A DNA stretch of 64,000 bases, taken from Arcicella aurantiaca (GTDB taxonomy: Bacteria > Bacteroidota > Bacteroidia > Cytophagales > Spirosomataceae). Position 1 is the first letter of the stretch, and each line of letters begins with the position of its first letter. The DNA lies in NCBI RefSeq assembly GCF_003148625.1, contig NZ_QGGO01000032.1:1-64000 (forward strand), given 5' to 3'. A model generated the notes under the pieces. That model saw nothing but the letters and a program-made list of their open reading frames with translations, was not told the origin of the DNA and ran no database searches. A program made the position numbers and the translations under genes. Below, one piece after another: positions 35,266-44,301 of the stretch.

Positions 35266-35982
35266 TTAGATGATGTCAAAAATACGTTTCAGAAGACTTT
35301 TTTCATTTGTCAATATTTCCGCTTTCCCTTTAAGTTTCATTGGAAGAGTGATTTTTTTGCCATTTTGAGTTTGTAATCCATTAGTTAAATTAATGGCTAC
35401 GTCATAAGTATTATCTTCAATTGACGGTGAAATGGTTTGTACGCTACCTTCAATAACGCCAAACTCTCGATATGGAAACGCATCTAATTTTAGGATTACT
35501 TTATGTCCAATTTCCACTTTCCCGATTCCTTCAATCGGCAATTTCCCATTGACGAGATGTTGCTGATTTTTGGGAATAATAAAGCCTATTTCTATTTTAT
35601 CTTTTTGTATTTCGATGTTTTCAGGAATACTTTTTAAGTAAAAAATACCTGTTATTGGTGCTTTGATTACTTCAACGAATTGTTTATTTATCTGTTTGGC
35701 ACATAAAAAAAGTGGCTGTCCTGCATGAACGAGAACTTTGTCTTTAACCAAAACTTGTGAAATTTCTATGTCCGCCTCTCTATTAATGGGTACGGGTTTT
35801 TCCTTACTCAAAACCCAAATATTGGTTTCTACAATATCTGGATAATGAATAAAGTGTGTTCCTGTCAAAATGAGAACAACAATGACTAAAAGTATGGTTA
35901 TTCCCCAACGTGTAATCCATTTGGGAGTGCGTTGCATAATATCATGAAACTCCTCACTTCGTACCTCTAAATGACTGGGCAT
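35266..35982 (-). CDS. HlyD-like membrane-fusion protein 2
   Basis: A 238-residue adaptor with one membrane helix (about 28-48), a lipoyl-like segment ending APITGIFYLKSIP, and GIGKVEIGHKVILKLDAFPYREFGVIEG, directly comparable to adaptor 1. It lies 12 bases downstream of lanB and immediately upstream of the S9 protease gene. It presumably couples one of the two C39-ABC exporters to an outer-membrane channel encoded elsewhere. Confidence 0.85.
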   Translation of the reverse strand: MPSHLEVRSEEFHDIMQRTPKWITRWGITILLVIVVLILTGTHFIHYPDIVETNIWVLSKEKPVPINREADIEISQVLVKDKVLVHAGQPLFLCAKQINKQFVEVIKAPITGIFYLKSIPENIEIQKDKIEIGFIIPKNQQHLVNGKLPIEGIGKVEIGHKVILKLDAFPYREFGVIEGSVQTISPSIEDNTYDVAINLTNGLQTQNGKKITLPMKLKGKAEILTNEKSLLKRIFDII

Positions 35983-35994
35983 AATTTTATTAGT

Positions 35995-38900
35995 TTAAGA
36001 TTTAACCGTTTCGAGTACCTTTTCTATCTTTTGCGATTTCTTCATGCGGGCTATCAATGATTCATAATATTTACTTAAATAATGATAGATAACCAATTCG
36101 TGTAAGCGTTGATTTGAAATAAACAAGCGATTCATAAACATGTGGATATAACTGGGAATGGTTGCATCAAAAGAAAGGGTTTGGGAATCTATTTTTTGAA
36201 TATTCCGAATCTCCTGAATAATAAAATCATTACGTTTTGAGCGTTCTCTGAATACCTCTACGGCAGGTGTTATTTCACTTTCATCTGAATTGGCGGGGTC
36301 TTGCATAAAGCGTTGGATATCTTTCGAAACAGCTCTATATTTATCATTTAACTGAACCATCATGGAATGGCGTCCCCCAAACTCTTGGAAGAAATTCTCT
36401 CGCATTTGATTAATAATGCGATACTTATCCGTTAATTCGTATCCAAAATCATCAAAAAGCATATCAATTCCTCGGAGGGCAAAAAGCCAACGGTAACGCT
36501 CTCCTTCGTCCCCTTCAATCATATCTAAAAATGCCAAAATTGCCACACTATCGTTGAAAAACAGCTCCTCTGCAAGGGCGATTGTTGCGTTGCCATAACG
36601 CTCAATTTCACGATTATAAGTATCTGTTTGTAGATTATAAACCACACCTTTATCTATCAAATCTTTGAGTGCTTCATGAATTGCTTTCAAGACATAGCCA
36701 TAAAATAGCGGGTTTGAATTACTATGAAAACGGAGTCTAAGATGTTCGTCTGTATCTCGATAACGAATGAAAAACCATTTATCAATGACTCCCTCCTCCA
36801 TCAGTTTATCTATGGTTGGTTTTATAACAGATGTCAATAATGAATCGGCGGTTTTAGTACCTGTATAAATTTTCAGATACAACCATTCACTCCCAACAGC
36901 AAAAGTTCTGGTGACTGAAATTTCCTTTTGAGGAATAAAAGGTTGAGCAATAAGTTCTGTCTGTAATTTTTTAAATGGAATTAATAGCTCGTTGGTATAT
37001 CTGCCTTGTTGGTCTGCCACAAAACAATTGGCAGGAATAGCTAAATATTCAGCCAAAATAACTTTATTTTTTTTGATGAGTTTTTCTTGTAAAATTTTCA
37101 AAGAGAACTCATTTTCAAGATTTATCAACAGTTCATTATCACCTTCGATAAGCGTCACAAATTGAGGTAAATCAAGCTGTTCACGAATGGGGGTAAACGT
37201 TGATTTTAAGTTCTGTGTTTTGGCAGACAATACTGGATAATTCGTCAAAGTGATTGTCCATGACGCACGGCTAAGGATATAATGTTTATAAGTGACTCTC
37301 GGCAAAAATGGCTGGTCGGCAATCAAACCCCAATCCCATGATACAGAACTGTGTAAACCATAACTTTGTAAATCGCAAAGGAATTTATATACGGGTAAGC
37401 CTCTATGATAATTATGAGCAGAAGTAAGGCGAGGAATGACCATTTTTCCGTGCTTTTTGGAACGTAACACCAACTGATTTCCATATTTTACGGATACCAA
37501 AAGGTCTTCTAAATCTATGATTCCATCGTTATCTACCGAGGGCTTTCCTAAATATGGAATTTCATATTTCCGTAAAGTAGGACGCATCAATATATTCCCT
37601 ATCCGAGCTTCGGGTAGATGAACGACTTCTGCGTAAATAGCTTCTGGATTGTGAGCTTCTTCCTCCTCAATACATTCTTTTACTTTATGAGTCAGGTACT
37701 CGCTACCATGACAGAACCTACCCAAAAGATTAGCCGCCGAAGGACCATTACAAGCATGAAGGACGAACTTAAAATCTCCTTCATCAAGTGCTTTTTCAGA
37801 AGCTCCGAGCAGTGAACCAAACAAAAAACTACTGTCTGGAATATTAAGGGTTTTATCGTTATTGTCAGCAAAGACTTTTAGGTCTTCATCTGTCAGATTT
37901 AATTCTTTTCCTTTGTTCTGAATAACCTGTTGATATTTTTCAAATTTGAATTTATCTAAGGTATTCCAGTTGGCGGTAGTATTTTTAGCAGCTCTGGGCA
38001 ACGAAATATCGTCAACTAAAGGTGAATTATCTGCTCTACTACCCGACACGTTTCCATAGCCAATACCTAATTCGCTATCTAAGGCTACCAATAACGGAAC
38101 TTCCTTTTCTTCGTAGCGTTCATAAAAACGTTTTTTAAAGGTATCAAGGTTAGTATTTATATTTTTACGACTCAAAACCAACAATTTTTGAAGGTCTTGA
38201 ATCAGAATATTTTCAACATTTTTACTCAAAAAGTTTTGTTGGGTGTTATAGAACAAATCCGTCTGAATGAGGTCTTTAGCAGAGGTTTTTTTGAAAGTAT
38301 CATTGATGATATTAGCAATTTCAAAATACTTTTGTGTGTCGCTATCTTGGTTTCCCAATAATGTTTTTATCCTATAAAGTTTATCTATAATATTGGTATC
38401 TACTCCGTATTGTTGAGTTTTTTCAATCAAAACATCGTAGAATTCACTTCCTGTAACGGTGGGTTCAAACTCACTAATAATGAAAGAACAATTTATTAAT
38501 TCCTCAATAAATCCTTTGGCGTCTGCCATACTTACTTCATTAGAAACTAAGATTTCGGCTAACTGTCTAATGGTAGCACCTTGTTTGGCACACGCCACAA
38601 TTTTTTCCAAATGTTCTGCCACAGATAAAGAAGACAGGAAATATGAACGGTTTTTATTTTTGATTCTTCCTTCTACAAACCGTAATTTATTACCTAACTG
38701 ATAAATACTACTATTGAGGTAAAATTTGATTTGCTCACGCACTTTAGGCTGGCTTGCTATCGACTCTGCAAGTTCTGCAACATAGTTCATATCTAAGCGT
38801 GAATACTTACGATATTTTTCTGATTGATTGAATTGGATGGCGGTATTTTCGGTTCCCAGTTTGCCCACCGAACAACCCGCAAAAAGCCCATAAGGTGTGC

Positions 38901-39198
38901 AACGGCTACTCATGCGGAGGTAATATTTATAGAGTGTTAATAATAATTTATCAACATCTTTCTCGGAAAGTTTTTCATAATTAAGCCATTTTTTGAACTC
39001 TCTAAACAATTCAGGAGAAGCCATATAAATTGCCTCTTGGAGAGTAGGATTCAGGAATTTTTCTCTCAAAATATTCTCAAAGGCATTTTTATCCTCATGA
39101 AAACGTCCTTCTTCAAAAGCAAAAAGCTCGTCTATGGATAAAAGAGGATTACGAAGTAAATAAAAATCGTGGGCAGCAATATCTAAGTGAGTATCCAT
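35995..39198 (-). CDS. full-length class I lantibiotic dehydratase (LanB)
   Basis: A 1067-residue protein with both LanB parts in one chain. The N-terminal glutamylation domain (about 1-700) has RCTPYGLFAGCSVG and RKYSRLDMNYV near 95-140 and FLPRVTYKHYILSRASWTI later. The C-terminal SpaB_C/elimination domain (about 770-1050) has WLYLKIYTG, then WFFIRYRDTDEHLRLRFH and YNREIERYG. LanB uses glutamyl-tRNA to activate Ser/Thr of the precursor and then eliminates glutamate to give dehydro residues. In some Bacteroidota clusters, such as pinensin, LanB is split; here it is not. It follows the precursor genes. Confidence 0.93.
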   Translation of the reverse strand: MDTHLDIAAHDFYLLRNPLLSIDELFAFEEGRFHEDKNAFENILREKFLNPTLQEAIYMASPELFREFKKWLNYEKLSEKDVDKLLLTLYKYYLRMSSRCTPYGLFAGCSVGKLGTENTAIQFNQSEKYRKYSRLDMNYVAELAESIASQPKVREQIKFYLNSSIYQLGNKLRFVEGRIKNKNRSYFLSSLSVAEHLEKIVACAKQGATIRQLAEILVSNEVSMADAKGFIEELINCSFIISEFEPTVTGSEFYDVLIEKTQQYGVDTNIIDKLYRIKTLLGNQDSDTQKYFEIANIINDTFKKTSAKDLIQTDLFYNTQQNFLSKNVENILIQDLQKLLVLSRKNINTNLDTFKKRFYERYEEKEVPLLVALDSELGIGYGNVSGSRADNSPLVDDISLPRAAKNTTANWNTLDKFKFEKYQQVIQNKGKELNLTDEDLKVFADNNDKTLNIPDSSFLFGSLLGASEKALDEGDFKFVLHACNGPSAANLLGRFCHGSEYLTHKVKECIEEEEAHNPEAIYAEVVHLPEARIGNILMRPTLRKYEIPYLGKPSVDNDGIIDLEDLLVSVKYGNQLVLRSKKHGKMVIPRLTSAHNYHRGLPVYKFLCDLQSYGLHSSVSWDWGLIADQPFLPRVTYKHYILSRASWTITLTNYPVLSAKTQNLKSTFTPIREQLDLPQFVTLIEGDNELLINLENEFSLKILQEKLIKKNKVILAEYLAIPANCFVADQQGRYTNELLIPFKKLQTELIAQPFIPQKEISVTRTFAVGSEWLYLKIYTGTKTADSLLTSVIKPTIDKLMEEGVIDKWFFIRYRDTDEHLRLRFHSNSNPLFYGYVLKAIHEALKDLIDKGVVYNLQTDTYNREIERYGNATIALAEELFFNDSVAILAFLDMIEGDEGERYRWLFALRGIDMLFDDFGYELTDKYRIINQMRENFFQEFGGRHSMMVQLNDKYRAVSKDIQRFMQDPANSDESEITPAVEVFRERSKRNDFIIQEIRNIQKIDSQTLSFDATIPSYIHMFMNRLFISNQRLHELVIYHYLSKYYESLIARMKKSQKIEKVLETVKS

Positions 39199-39231
39199 AG
39201 TTTTAACGATGATTTTGAGGGATTTTTTAAT

Positions 39232-39386
39232 AGACTTCTTGCGAAAGTGTTTTATGATTGAAAAATGGTATATTTTCGAGTGACCATAGCAGGCATTTTG
39301 AAAGCATAGCTACGGTTGAAAAAACCTCGCTATTGGTAGCCGAAAAGATGTTGTTTTATCACTTAAAACACTTTCGCAAGAAGTCT
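39232..39386. mobile_element. MITE-like element, copy 3 (155 bp, shortened)
   Basis: Ends AGACTTCTTGCGAAAGTGTT, same orientation as copy 2, with about 19 bases lost from the middle and a changed centre. Flanks are AAT and CAT, so no intact target duplication remains. It lies between the last precursor gene and lanB. Confidence 0.85.
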
Positions 39387-39471
39387 CATAGTAAAGCCAT
39401 TGATTTATGGCTTTACTATGAAGCTGTTTAACCTTTCCCTTTCAGTCTTTTAGAAGAAAGTTTAAACAGCC
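39387..39471 (-). promoter_or_regulatory. hairpins after the precursor array
   Basis: A perfect 14-bp stem (CATAGTAAAGCCAT and complement, 39387-39420) and an adjacent inverted repeat GCTGTTTAA...TTAAACAGC (39423-39471) directly follow the last precursor gene on the - strand. Without a T-run they are better seen as processing, stability or partial-termination hairpins, the kind that keeps precursor mRNA in excess over the lanB message. Confidence 0.5.
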
Positions 39472-39486
39472 TCTATGATTAGAGAA

Positions 39487-39693
39487 TTAACCGTTGCACG
39501 AGGCGTTACAACAAGAATGTACATCACATAAAACAGACAAAATGTTTTCGTCATCTTGTCCATCTTCTAATGCTTGAGCATTACATGACATAGACCCTCC
39601 ACCAGCCACTTCTTTTAACTGATTTTCATCTAATTTAGCAATAGTCTCTTTATCCAAAGAGAGATTTTGGGCAATCTTAACTTGCTTTTTCAT
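39487..39693 (-). CDS. class I lanthipeptide precursor 1
   Basis: A 68-residue precursor. The leader MKKQVKIAQNLSLDKETIAK continues LDENQLKEVAGG and ends in a double-glycine cut site for the C39 exporters. The core begins SMSCN, has an acidic middle (EDGQDDE) and ends HSCCNASCNG. It is the only array member with the extra Cys in SVLCDV, giving five Cys against at least five Ser. Its leader is nearly identical to that of precursor 3, pointing to recent duplication. It is last in transcription order and nearest to lanB. Confidence 0.92.
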   Translation of the reverse strand: MKKQVKIAQNLSLDKETIAKLDENQLKEVAGGGSMSCNAQALEDGQDDENILSVLCDVHSCCNASCNG

Positions 39694-39719
39694 TGTAAAT
39701 AGTTTTGAGAATGAAATGG

Positions 39720-39914
39720 TTATGCCTTATTACAAGAATTGTTACAACATGAGTTGATGTCGAGAACCTCATCATTATCATCTTCTGCAACAGCCGCCGC
39801 ATTACAAGATAGAGAACCTCCACCAGCTACATTTTTTAATTGGTCTTCATCCAATTTTGAAACGGTTTCCTTATCAAAGGATAATTTTTGAGCGATTTTG
39901 ACTTGCTTTTTCAT
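39720..39914 (-). CDS. class I lanthipeptide precursor 2
   Basis: A 64-residue precursor with leader MKKQVKIAQKLSFDKETVSK then LDEDQLKNVAGG. The core is SLSCN, AAAVAEDDNDEVLDI and NSCCNNSCNKA. There are four Ser and four Cys, an exact balance for lanthionine formation. It is 26 bases upstream of precursor 1 in transcription order. Confidence 0.92.
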   Translation of the reverse strand: MKKQVKIAQKLSFDKETVSKLDEDQLKNVAGGGSLSCNAAAVAEDDNDEVLDINSCCNNSCNKA

Positions 39915-39941
39915 AGTAAAATAGTTTTAAAGTGATTTTTT

Positions 39942-40142
39942 TTAGCCGTTACATGAGGCATTGCAACAAGAGTGAATATCTGTCAATTCTGAATCATCGG
40001 TACTATCTTCTGCAACAGCAGCCGCATTATTACATGATAATGAACCACCACCTGCTACGTCTTTCAACTGGCTTTCATCTAACTTGGCAATCGTTTCTTT
40101 ATCCAAAGAGAGGTTTTGGGCAATCTTAACTTGCTTTTTCAT
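39942..40142 (-). CDS. class I lanthipeptide precursor 3
   Basis: A 66-residue precursor with leader MKKQVKIAQNLSLDKETIAK then LDESQLKDVAGG. The core begins SLSCNN, the acidic linker is AEDSTDDSELTDI, and the end is HSCCNASCNG as in precursor 1. The linker carries additional Ser and Thr, so extra dehydration sites are possible. A 142-base inverted repeat separates it from precursor 4. Confidence 0.92.
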   Translation of the reverse strand: MKKQVKIAQNLSLDKETIAKLDESQLKDVAGGGSLSCNNAAAVAEDSTDDSELTDIHSCCNASCNG

Positions 40143-40172
40143 TGTAAAATAATTTTTAGAAGTGAAATTTTA

Positions 40173-40314
40173 GGAACGTTGAAATAATAACTTGTAAAGT
40201 TTTAGGATGACTATTTTATAGTTAGTTTTATTCATTTTTGAAGCGAATAGCACCACTCTTTAATGAATAAAATAGCAGTAAAGGAGTCGTTTGAAAATTA
40301 TAAGTTATTGTTCC
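40173..40314. repeat. 142-bp imperfect inverted repeat inside the precursor array
   Basis: GGAAC...AATAACTT at the left pairs with AAGTTATTGTTCC at the right, and TTTTATTCATT pairs with AATGAATAAAA nearer the centre. It ends exactly against the stop codon of precursor 4. It is unrelated to the AGACTTCC element. The transcript would fold into a long hairpin splitting the array into two groups of three. Confidence 0.7.
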
Positions 40315-40509
40315 TTAATTCTTGTTACATGAATCATTGCAGCAGGAGTTGAAGCCTAAAACTTCATCGTCTGATTCTGCTACTGCAGCGGCTCCATTAC
40401 AGGATAACGACCCACCACCTGCTACGTTTTTTAATTGGTCTTCATCCAATTTTGAAATTGTTTCCTTGTCCAAGGCAAGTTGGTTGATAACTTTTATTTG
40501 CTTTTTCAT
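40315..40509 (-). CDS. class I lanthipeptide precursor 4
   Basis: A 64-residue precursor with leader MKKQIKVINQLALDKETISK then LDEDQLKNVAGG. The core is SLSCNG, AAAVAESDDEVLGF and NSCCNDSCNKN. Four Cys and five Ser. The leader diverges from precursors 1-3 over residues 5-12 while LDKETI and QLKNVAGG are kept, marking these as the LanB-recognition and protease parts. Confidence 0.92.
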   Translation of the reverse strand: MKKQIKVINQLALDKETISKLDEDQLKNVAGGGSLSCNGAAAVAESDDEVLGFNSCCNDSCNKN

Positions 40510-40535
40510 GGTATAAAAAATTAAGAGGTAAAAGA

Positions 40536-40724
40536 TTAATTACAAGAATTATTGCAGCATGAATTCCAGCCTAATTCTTCATCTTCTTCAGCGGCGACAG
40601 CCTTATTACAAGAAATACTATCAGGGGCACCACCTCCTAAAAAGTTTTTCAATTGTTCTTCGTCTAAACGAGATACTGTTTCTTTGTCTAATGACAATTT
40701 GTCAATTTGGATTTGCTTTTTCAT
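40536..40724 (-). CDS. class I lanthipeptide precursor 5
   Basis: A 62-residue precursor with leader MKKQIQIDKLSLDKETVSR then LDEEQLKNFLGG. The core begins GAPDSISCNK, the linker is AVAAEEDEELGW, and the end is NSCCNNSCN. Four Ser and four Cys. The core N-terminus is three residues longer than in precursors 1-4. Confidence 0.92.
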   Translation of the reverse strand: MKKQIQIDKLSLDKETVSRLDEEQLKNFLGGGAPDSISCNKAVAAEEDEELGWNSCCNNSCN

Positions 40725-40772
40725 CGCTTTTTATTCGTTAAATGTGAAAAAAGGTATTGTAATTTTGTTTAA

Positions 40773-40970
40773 TTAACAGCCTGTTGTGCCACACGAACCT
40801 TTACAACAAGTATCTGCTGCAAATTCATCTTCAAAGGCTTCCAGTTGTTCAGCGGCTTTGCATGAATAGGTTCCAGCTCCTACGGCGGCACTCAATTGTA
40901 CTTCGTCTAAACGAGCAATAGTCTCTTTATCTAATGAGATAGACTCTATGCTGATTGTTTTCTTTTTCAT
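40773..40970 (-). CDS. class I lanthipeptide precursor 6 (divergent)
   Basis: A 65-residue precursor and the first of the array to be transcribed. The leader is MKKKTISIESISLDKETIAR then LDEVQLSAAVGAG, so the cut site is GAG or VG-AG rather than GG. The core is TYSCKAAEQ, LEAFEDEFAAD and TCCKGSCGTTGC: Asn after Cys is replaced by Lys or Gly, and an extra TTGC end adds a fifth Cys and two Thr. It may give a product with one more ring. Confidence 0.9.
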   Translation of the reverse strand: MKKKTISIESISLDKETIARLDEVQLSAAVGAGTYSCKAAEQLEAFEDEFAADTCCKGSCGTTGC

Positions 40971-41100
40971 GTTATATATTGTTTAAGAGTGAATACTATG
41001 ATTGTTTTATAGAGTAGCCATGACGTATCAGAATATATTTTGGAATAATCTTGATTGATTTTTTATCATCATTATCCTGATTATGGATTGGGTTTTTGGA

Positions 41101-42084
41101 TTATGCTACTAACTTGACTTTATAATGTTCGTGTAGAAAATTATCTAAGCGGATTTGTTTTACGGGGTCATTCATCAACTTGGTTAACCTGAGCATATCC
41201 CACAATAAGAGTAATTTAAACATATCATATCGGGCAGGGTAGCTGTTCAAAAAAGCGGTAGATTTCTGGATATATTCCTCTACATTTTCTCGTATATAAA
41301 GGCTTCTTTTGGCATCAAACCAATCATAAGCCATTTGATAAATAGGGTCAGTTGACGCAACCTTTTTCAAACTATCACAAATGAGTTTTGAATTTTGTAT
41401 TACCGCAGTTTCAAAAGCTGGAAAACGGAAGGAATCCATGCTGAAATCAAAAAAGAAAAATTCAAAAGTGATTGGCAACCGCTGAACCGTTTTGTAATTA
41501 TCTAAATATTTTTTCCCCCATTTGCCTTCATAAAGAGGTTTTGACTTGGGAGCAATAAGGTATCTCAATACCGATAACACCAATTTTGCAGCTCCATCAA
41601 ATTCTTTACGATATGCCAATGTTCTACTATTATTTTGCAATACATGAAGTTTATGTCCATGAAAAGTAAAATAGACTTCTTGCATTATGTCATCCATTTT
41701 TAAGGTAGTGGATATTGCTTCATCAGCGGCTTTAAAATCACGAATTTTATAATAGTAATAGGCGACTTTGGGATAATATAAAATCTCGGCCAATGCTCGT
41801 GCTTCACCCTCCAGTTCGTTATGCCTTTCTTTGGCATGGGCAAATTGCTTTCCAGCTTGCTCTAAATCATTTTTTTTGGCATAGCTCAAAGCCAATGAAG
41901 CATCATTCCAAATAGAACGTAGTTTCTGGTAAGTTTCCGTTCCTAAGCGTTGTTTTGCTAATGGATTGATAGACGATAAAGAATCCGCTTCAAACAGTTT
42001 TTCATTGGGTTTTACAGGCGTATTTCTAATATTTTCGAGGACTTGGAGTAAATGATTCCAAGTAACAGTATTGATAGTTTCCAT
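41101..42084 (-). CDS. helical protein of unknown function in the lanthipeptide operon
   Basis: A 327-residue, almost wholly alpha-helical soluble protein without signal or membrane segments. Residues 60-140 resemble TPR-like helix pairs (ALSYAKKNDLEQAGKQFAHA, YYYYKIRDFKAADEAISTTL); the rest (FEFFFFDFSMDSFRFPAF and following) matches nothing I know. It is encoded between exporter 2 (19 bases) and the precursor array (130 bases), so it is very likely part of peptide maturation, for example as a scaffold or precursor-binding protein, or in immunity. No catalytic motif is visible. Confidence 0.8.
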   Translation of the reverse strand: METINTVTWNHLLQVLENIRNTPVKPNEKLFEADSLSSINPLAKQRLGTETYQKLRSIWNDASLALSYAKKNDLEQAGKQFAHAKERHNELEGEARALAEILYYPKVAYYYYKIRDFKAADEAISTTLKMDDIMQEVYFTFHGHKLHVLQNNSRTLAYRKEFDGAAKLVLSVLRYLIAPKSKPLYEGKWGKKYLDNYKTVQRLPITFEFFFFDFSMDSFRFPAFETAVIQNSKLICDSLKKVASTDPIYQMAYDWFDAKRSLYIRENVEEYIQKSTAFLNSYPARYDMFKLLLLWDMLRLTKLMNDPVKQIRLDNFLHEHYKVKLVA

Positions 42085-42103
42085 GATTTAATAATGTTTA
42101 AAA

Positions 42104-44293
42104 TCAGTTACCTAATTCGAGTTGATTTCTTACTAATTCATAATAATATCCACGATTACCCACTAAGTCGTCGTGAGTACCCCGTTCTACGATTTCGCCT
42201 CTATTCAATACAATAATTTGGTCAGCATGACGAACGGTACTCAGGCGGTGAGCCACTACAACGACCGTCCTTCCCTCAAAAAAGTTATCTAAATTTTCCA
42301 TGATAACCTTTTCATTATTAGCATCTAAGGCACTGGTAGCTTCATCAAAAAAGATATAATTAGGATTTTTATATACCGAACGAGCTATCAATATTCTTTG
42401 CTTTTGTCCCTGACTGATACCATTACCTTCTGAACCAATCTTGGTATTATATCCCAAAGGTGCATCCTCGATAAACTGCTGAATATTAGCCACTTTTACC
42501 GCATGAGCCAGTCGGTCAGGGTCTATTAATTCTTCGCCAACCGCAATATTACGAGCAATACTATCCGAGAAGATAAATCCCTCTTGCATGACTACCCCAC
42601 AGTGTTTTCGCCAAAATTGATGACTAATATTGTTAAACTGTAATTCGCCCACAGAAATCCCACCTGAATCTGGGTCATAGACTTTTAATAACAATTTTAG
42701 CAGTGTGGTTTTTCCACTACCACTTGCCCCAACGATGGCAGTAGTTTTTCCTTCGGGAATGGTTAGCGAAATATCTTTCAGTACCGTTACATTGCCTGCT
42801 CCCGGATAAGCAAATGACAACTTATTAATTTGTATATCTCGGTGTTCGGGCAAATAGTGAACAAAGGTTTTATGATGGGGTTCTTCATCTGGTACTTCAT
42901 GAATATCATTGAGGCGGTCTAAGCTCAATTTAGCATCTTGAGTCACTTGCATAAATTGGATAAGTTGCTCAATAGGCCCATTCAATTGCCCAATGATGTA
43001 TTGGATTGCCAGCATTTCTCCTAATGTCAAACTACCATCTACCACCCCTTTAGCGGCTAAAAAAATGGTGAAAATATTTTTGCCTTGATTAATAAAAAAT
43101 GCACCTACTTGTTGGTTTTGATTGAGGGCTAAACTTTGGGTATTAAACTTAAAGAAACGAGCTTGAACTCTTTCCCACTCCCAAAGTTTTTGGGTACTAC
43201 AATCATTCATTTTGATTTCATGAATTCCTGAAATTAATTGGATAATATTATTCTGATTTTGTGTTGCAATTTGAAAACGCTTGTAATCCAACTTCTTACG
43301 ATGACGAAGAAATAAAATCACCCAAGCGGCATACAAGATGCTACCAATAATAAATACTGAAAATATGGGCAAACTATACATCAATAATACCGACCCAAAA
43401 ACCAGTAAACTAATCAATGAGAATAGTACATTTAAGGTAGAATTGGTCAAAAATGCTTCTATTCTATTGTGGTCGTTCATGCGTTGCATGATGTCTCCCA
43501 TCATTTTTGTATCAAAAAATGAAAGCGGGAGTTTCATTAATTTCACCAAAAAATCGGTCAGAATTGATAAACGTATTCGTGTACCAATATGCAGGAAAAT
43601 CCACCCTCTGATAAAGTCTAAGGACGTTTGTCCTAAGGCTAACATTAATTGTCCTGCTAATACCAAATAAATGAAATTGATATTCTTGGTATTGATACCA
43701 ATATCGACAATTGATTTCGTTAAAAAAGGAAAAATTAATTGTAATAAACTACCCACCAATAACCCTAAAACCAACTGAATAATTAGTGCTTTATAAGTAG
43801 TCAGGTATTGATATAGTTTGTGTAAACCTATTTTTGTTTCGGTTTCTCCTTCTTCTTCATAAAACTTGGGGGTGGGTTCTAACAATAGAATTATTCCCTG
43901 CGGTGTACCATTTTTTTGGGTGCTTACCCAATGTCTTTTAAACTCTTCGGAGGTATAGGTAATAAGAGATTTTCCGGGGTCAGCAATGAATATTTTATCT
44001 TTTTTTACCTTATGAAGTACCACAAAATGGTTTTGGTCCCAATGGGCAATACAGGGTAAAGGGACTTCTTCATTGACGATTTTATCGAGGGTTAAAACTG
44101 CCCCCATAGTTCGAAAGCCAATATTTTCGGCGGCTCTACTAATACCTAAGAGCGAAACTCCCTCACGGCTATATTTGGTGGTACTTCGGAGTGTGTTCAG
44201 CGTATAAGTCTTTCCGTAATGCTTTGAAATCATTCGGAGGCACGTTGGTCCACAATCCATCGCATCTAATTGACGATAGAACGGAAAAGCCAT
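42104..44293 (-). CDS. C39-peptidase-containing ABC exporter 2
   Basis: A 729-residue exporter of the same plan as exporter 1: C39 peptidase with Cys14 (MDCGPTCL), a His in AHWDQNHFVVLH and Asp in IADPGKS; membrane domain (about 165-450); ATPase with GASGSGKTT, the signature variant ISQGQKQR and FFDEATSALDAN. The Q in ISQGQ replaces the second Gly of LSGGQ seen in exporter 1. It lies just upstream of the helical protein and precursor genes, so it is the prime candidate for cutting and exporting the lanthipeptides. Confidence 0.93.
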   Translation of the reverse strand: MAFPFYRQLDAMDCGPTCLRMISKHYGKTYTLNTLRSTTKYSREGVSLLGISRAAENIGFRTMGAVLTLDKIVNEEVPLPCIAHWDQNHFVVLHKVKKDKIFIADPGKSLITYTSEEFKRHWVSTQKNGTPQGIILLLEPTPKFYEEEGETETKIGLHKLYQYLTTYKALIIQLVLGLLVGSLLQLIFPFLTKSIVDIGINTKNINFIYLVLAGQLMLALGQTSLDFIRGWIFLHIGTRIRLSILTDFLVKLMKLPLSFFDTKMMGDIMQRMNDHNRIEAFLTNSTLNVLFSLISLLVFGSVLLMYSLPIFSVFIIGSILYAAWVILFLRHRKKLDYKRFQIATQNQNNIIQLISGIHEIKMNDCSTQKLWEWERVQARFFKFNTQSLALNQNQQVGAFFINQGKNIFTIFLAAKGVVDGSLTLGEMLAIQYIIGQLNGPIEQLIQFMQVTQDAKLSLDRLNDIHEVPDEEPHHKTFVHYLPEHRDIQINKLSFAYPGAGNVTVLKDISLTIPEGKTTAIVGASGSGKTTLLKLLLKVYDPDSGGISVGELQFNNISHQFWRKHCGVVMQEGFIFSDSIARNIAVGEELIDPDRLAHAVKVANIQQFIEDAPLGYNTKIGSEGNGISQGQKQRILIARSVYKNPNYIFFDEATSALDANNEKVIMENLDNFFEGRTVVVVAHRLSTVRHADQIIVLNRGEIVERGTHDDLVGNRGYYYELVRNQLELGN

Positions 44294-44301
44294 AACACAG
44301 T

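Noticed and set aside
41101-42084. Second, split part of a LanB enzyme
   Set aside because: No glutamylation or elimination-domain motif is present, and LanB at 35995-39198 is already complete.
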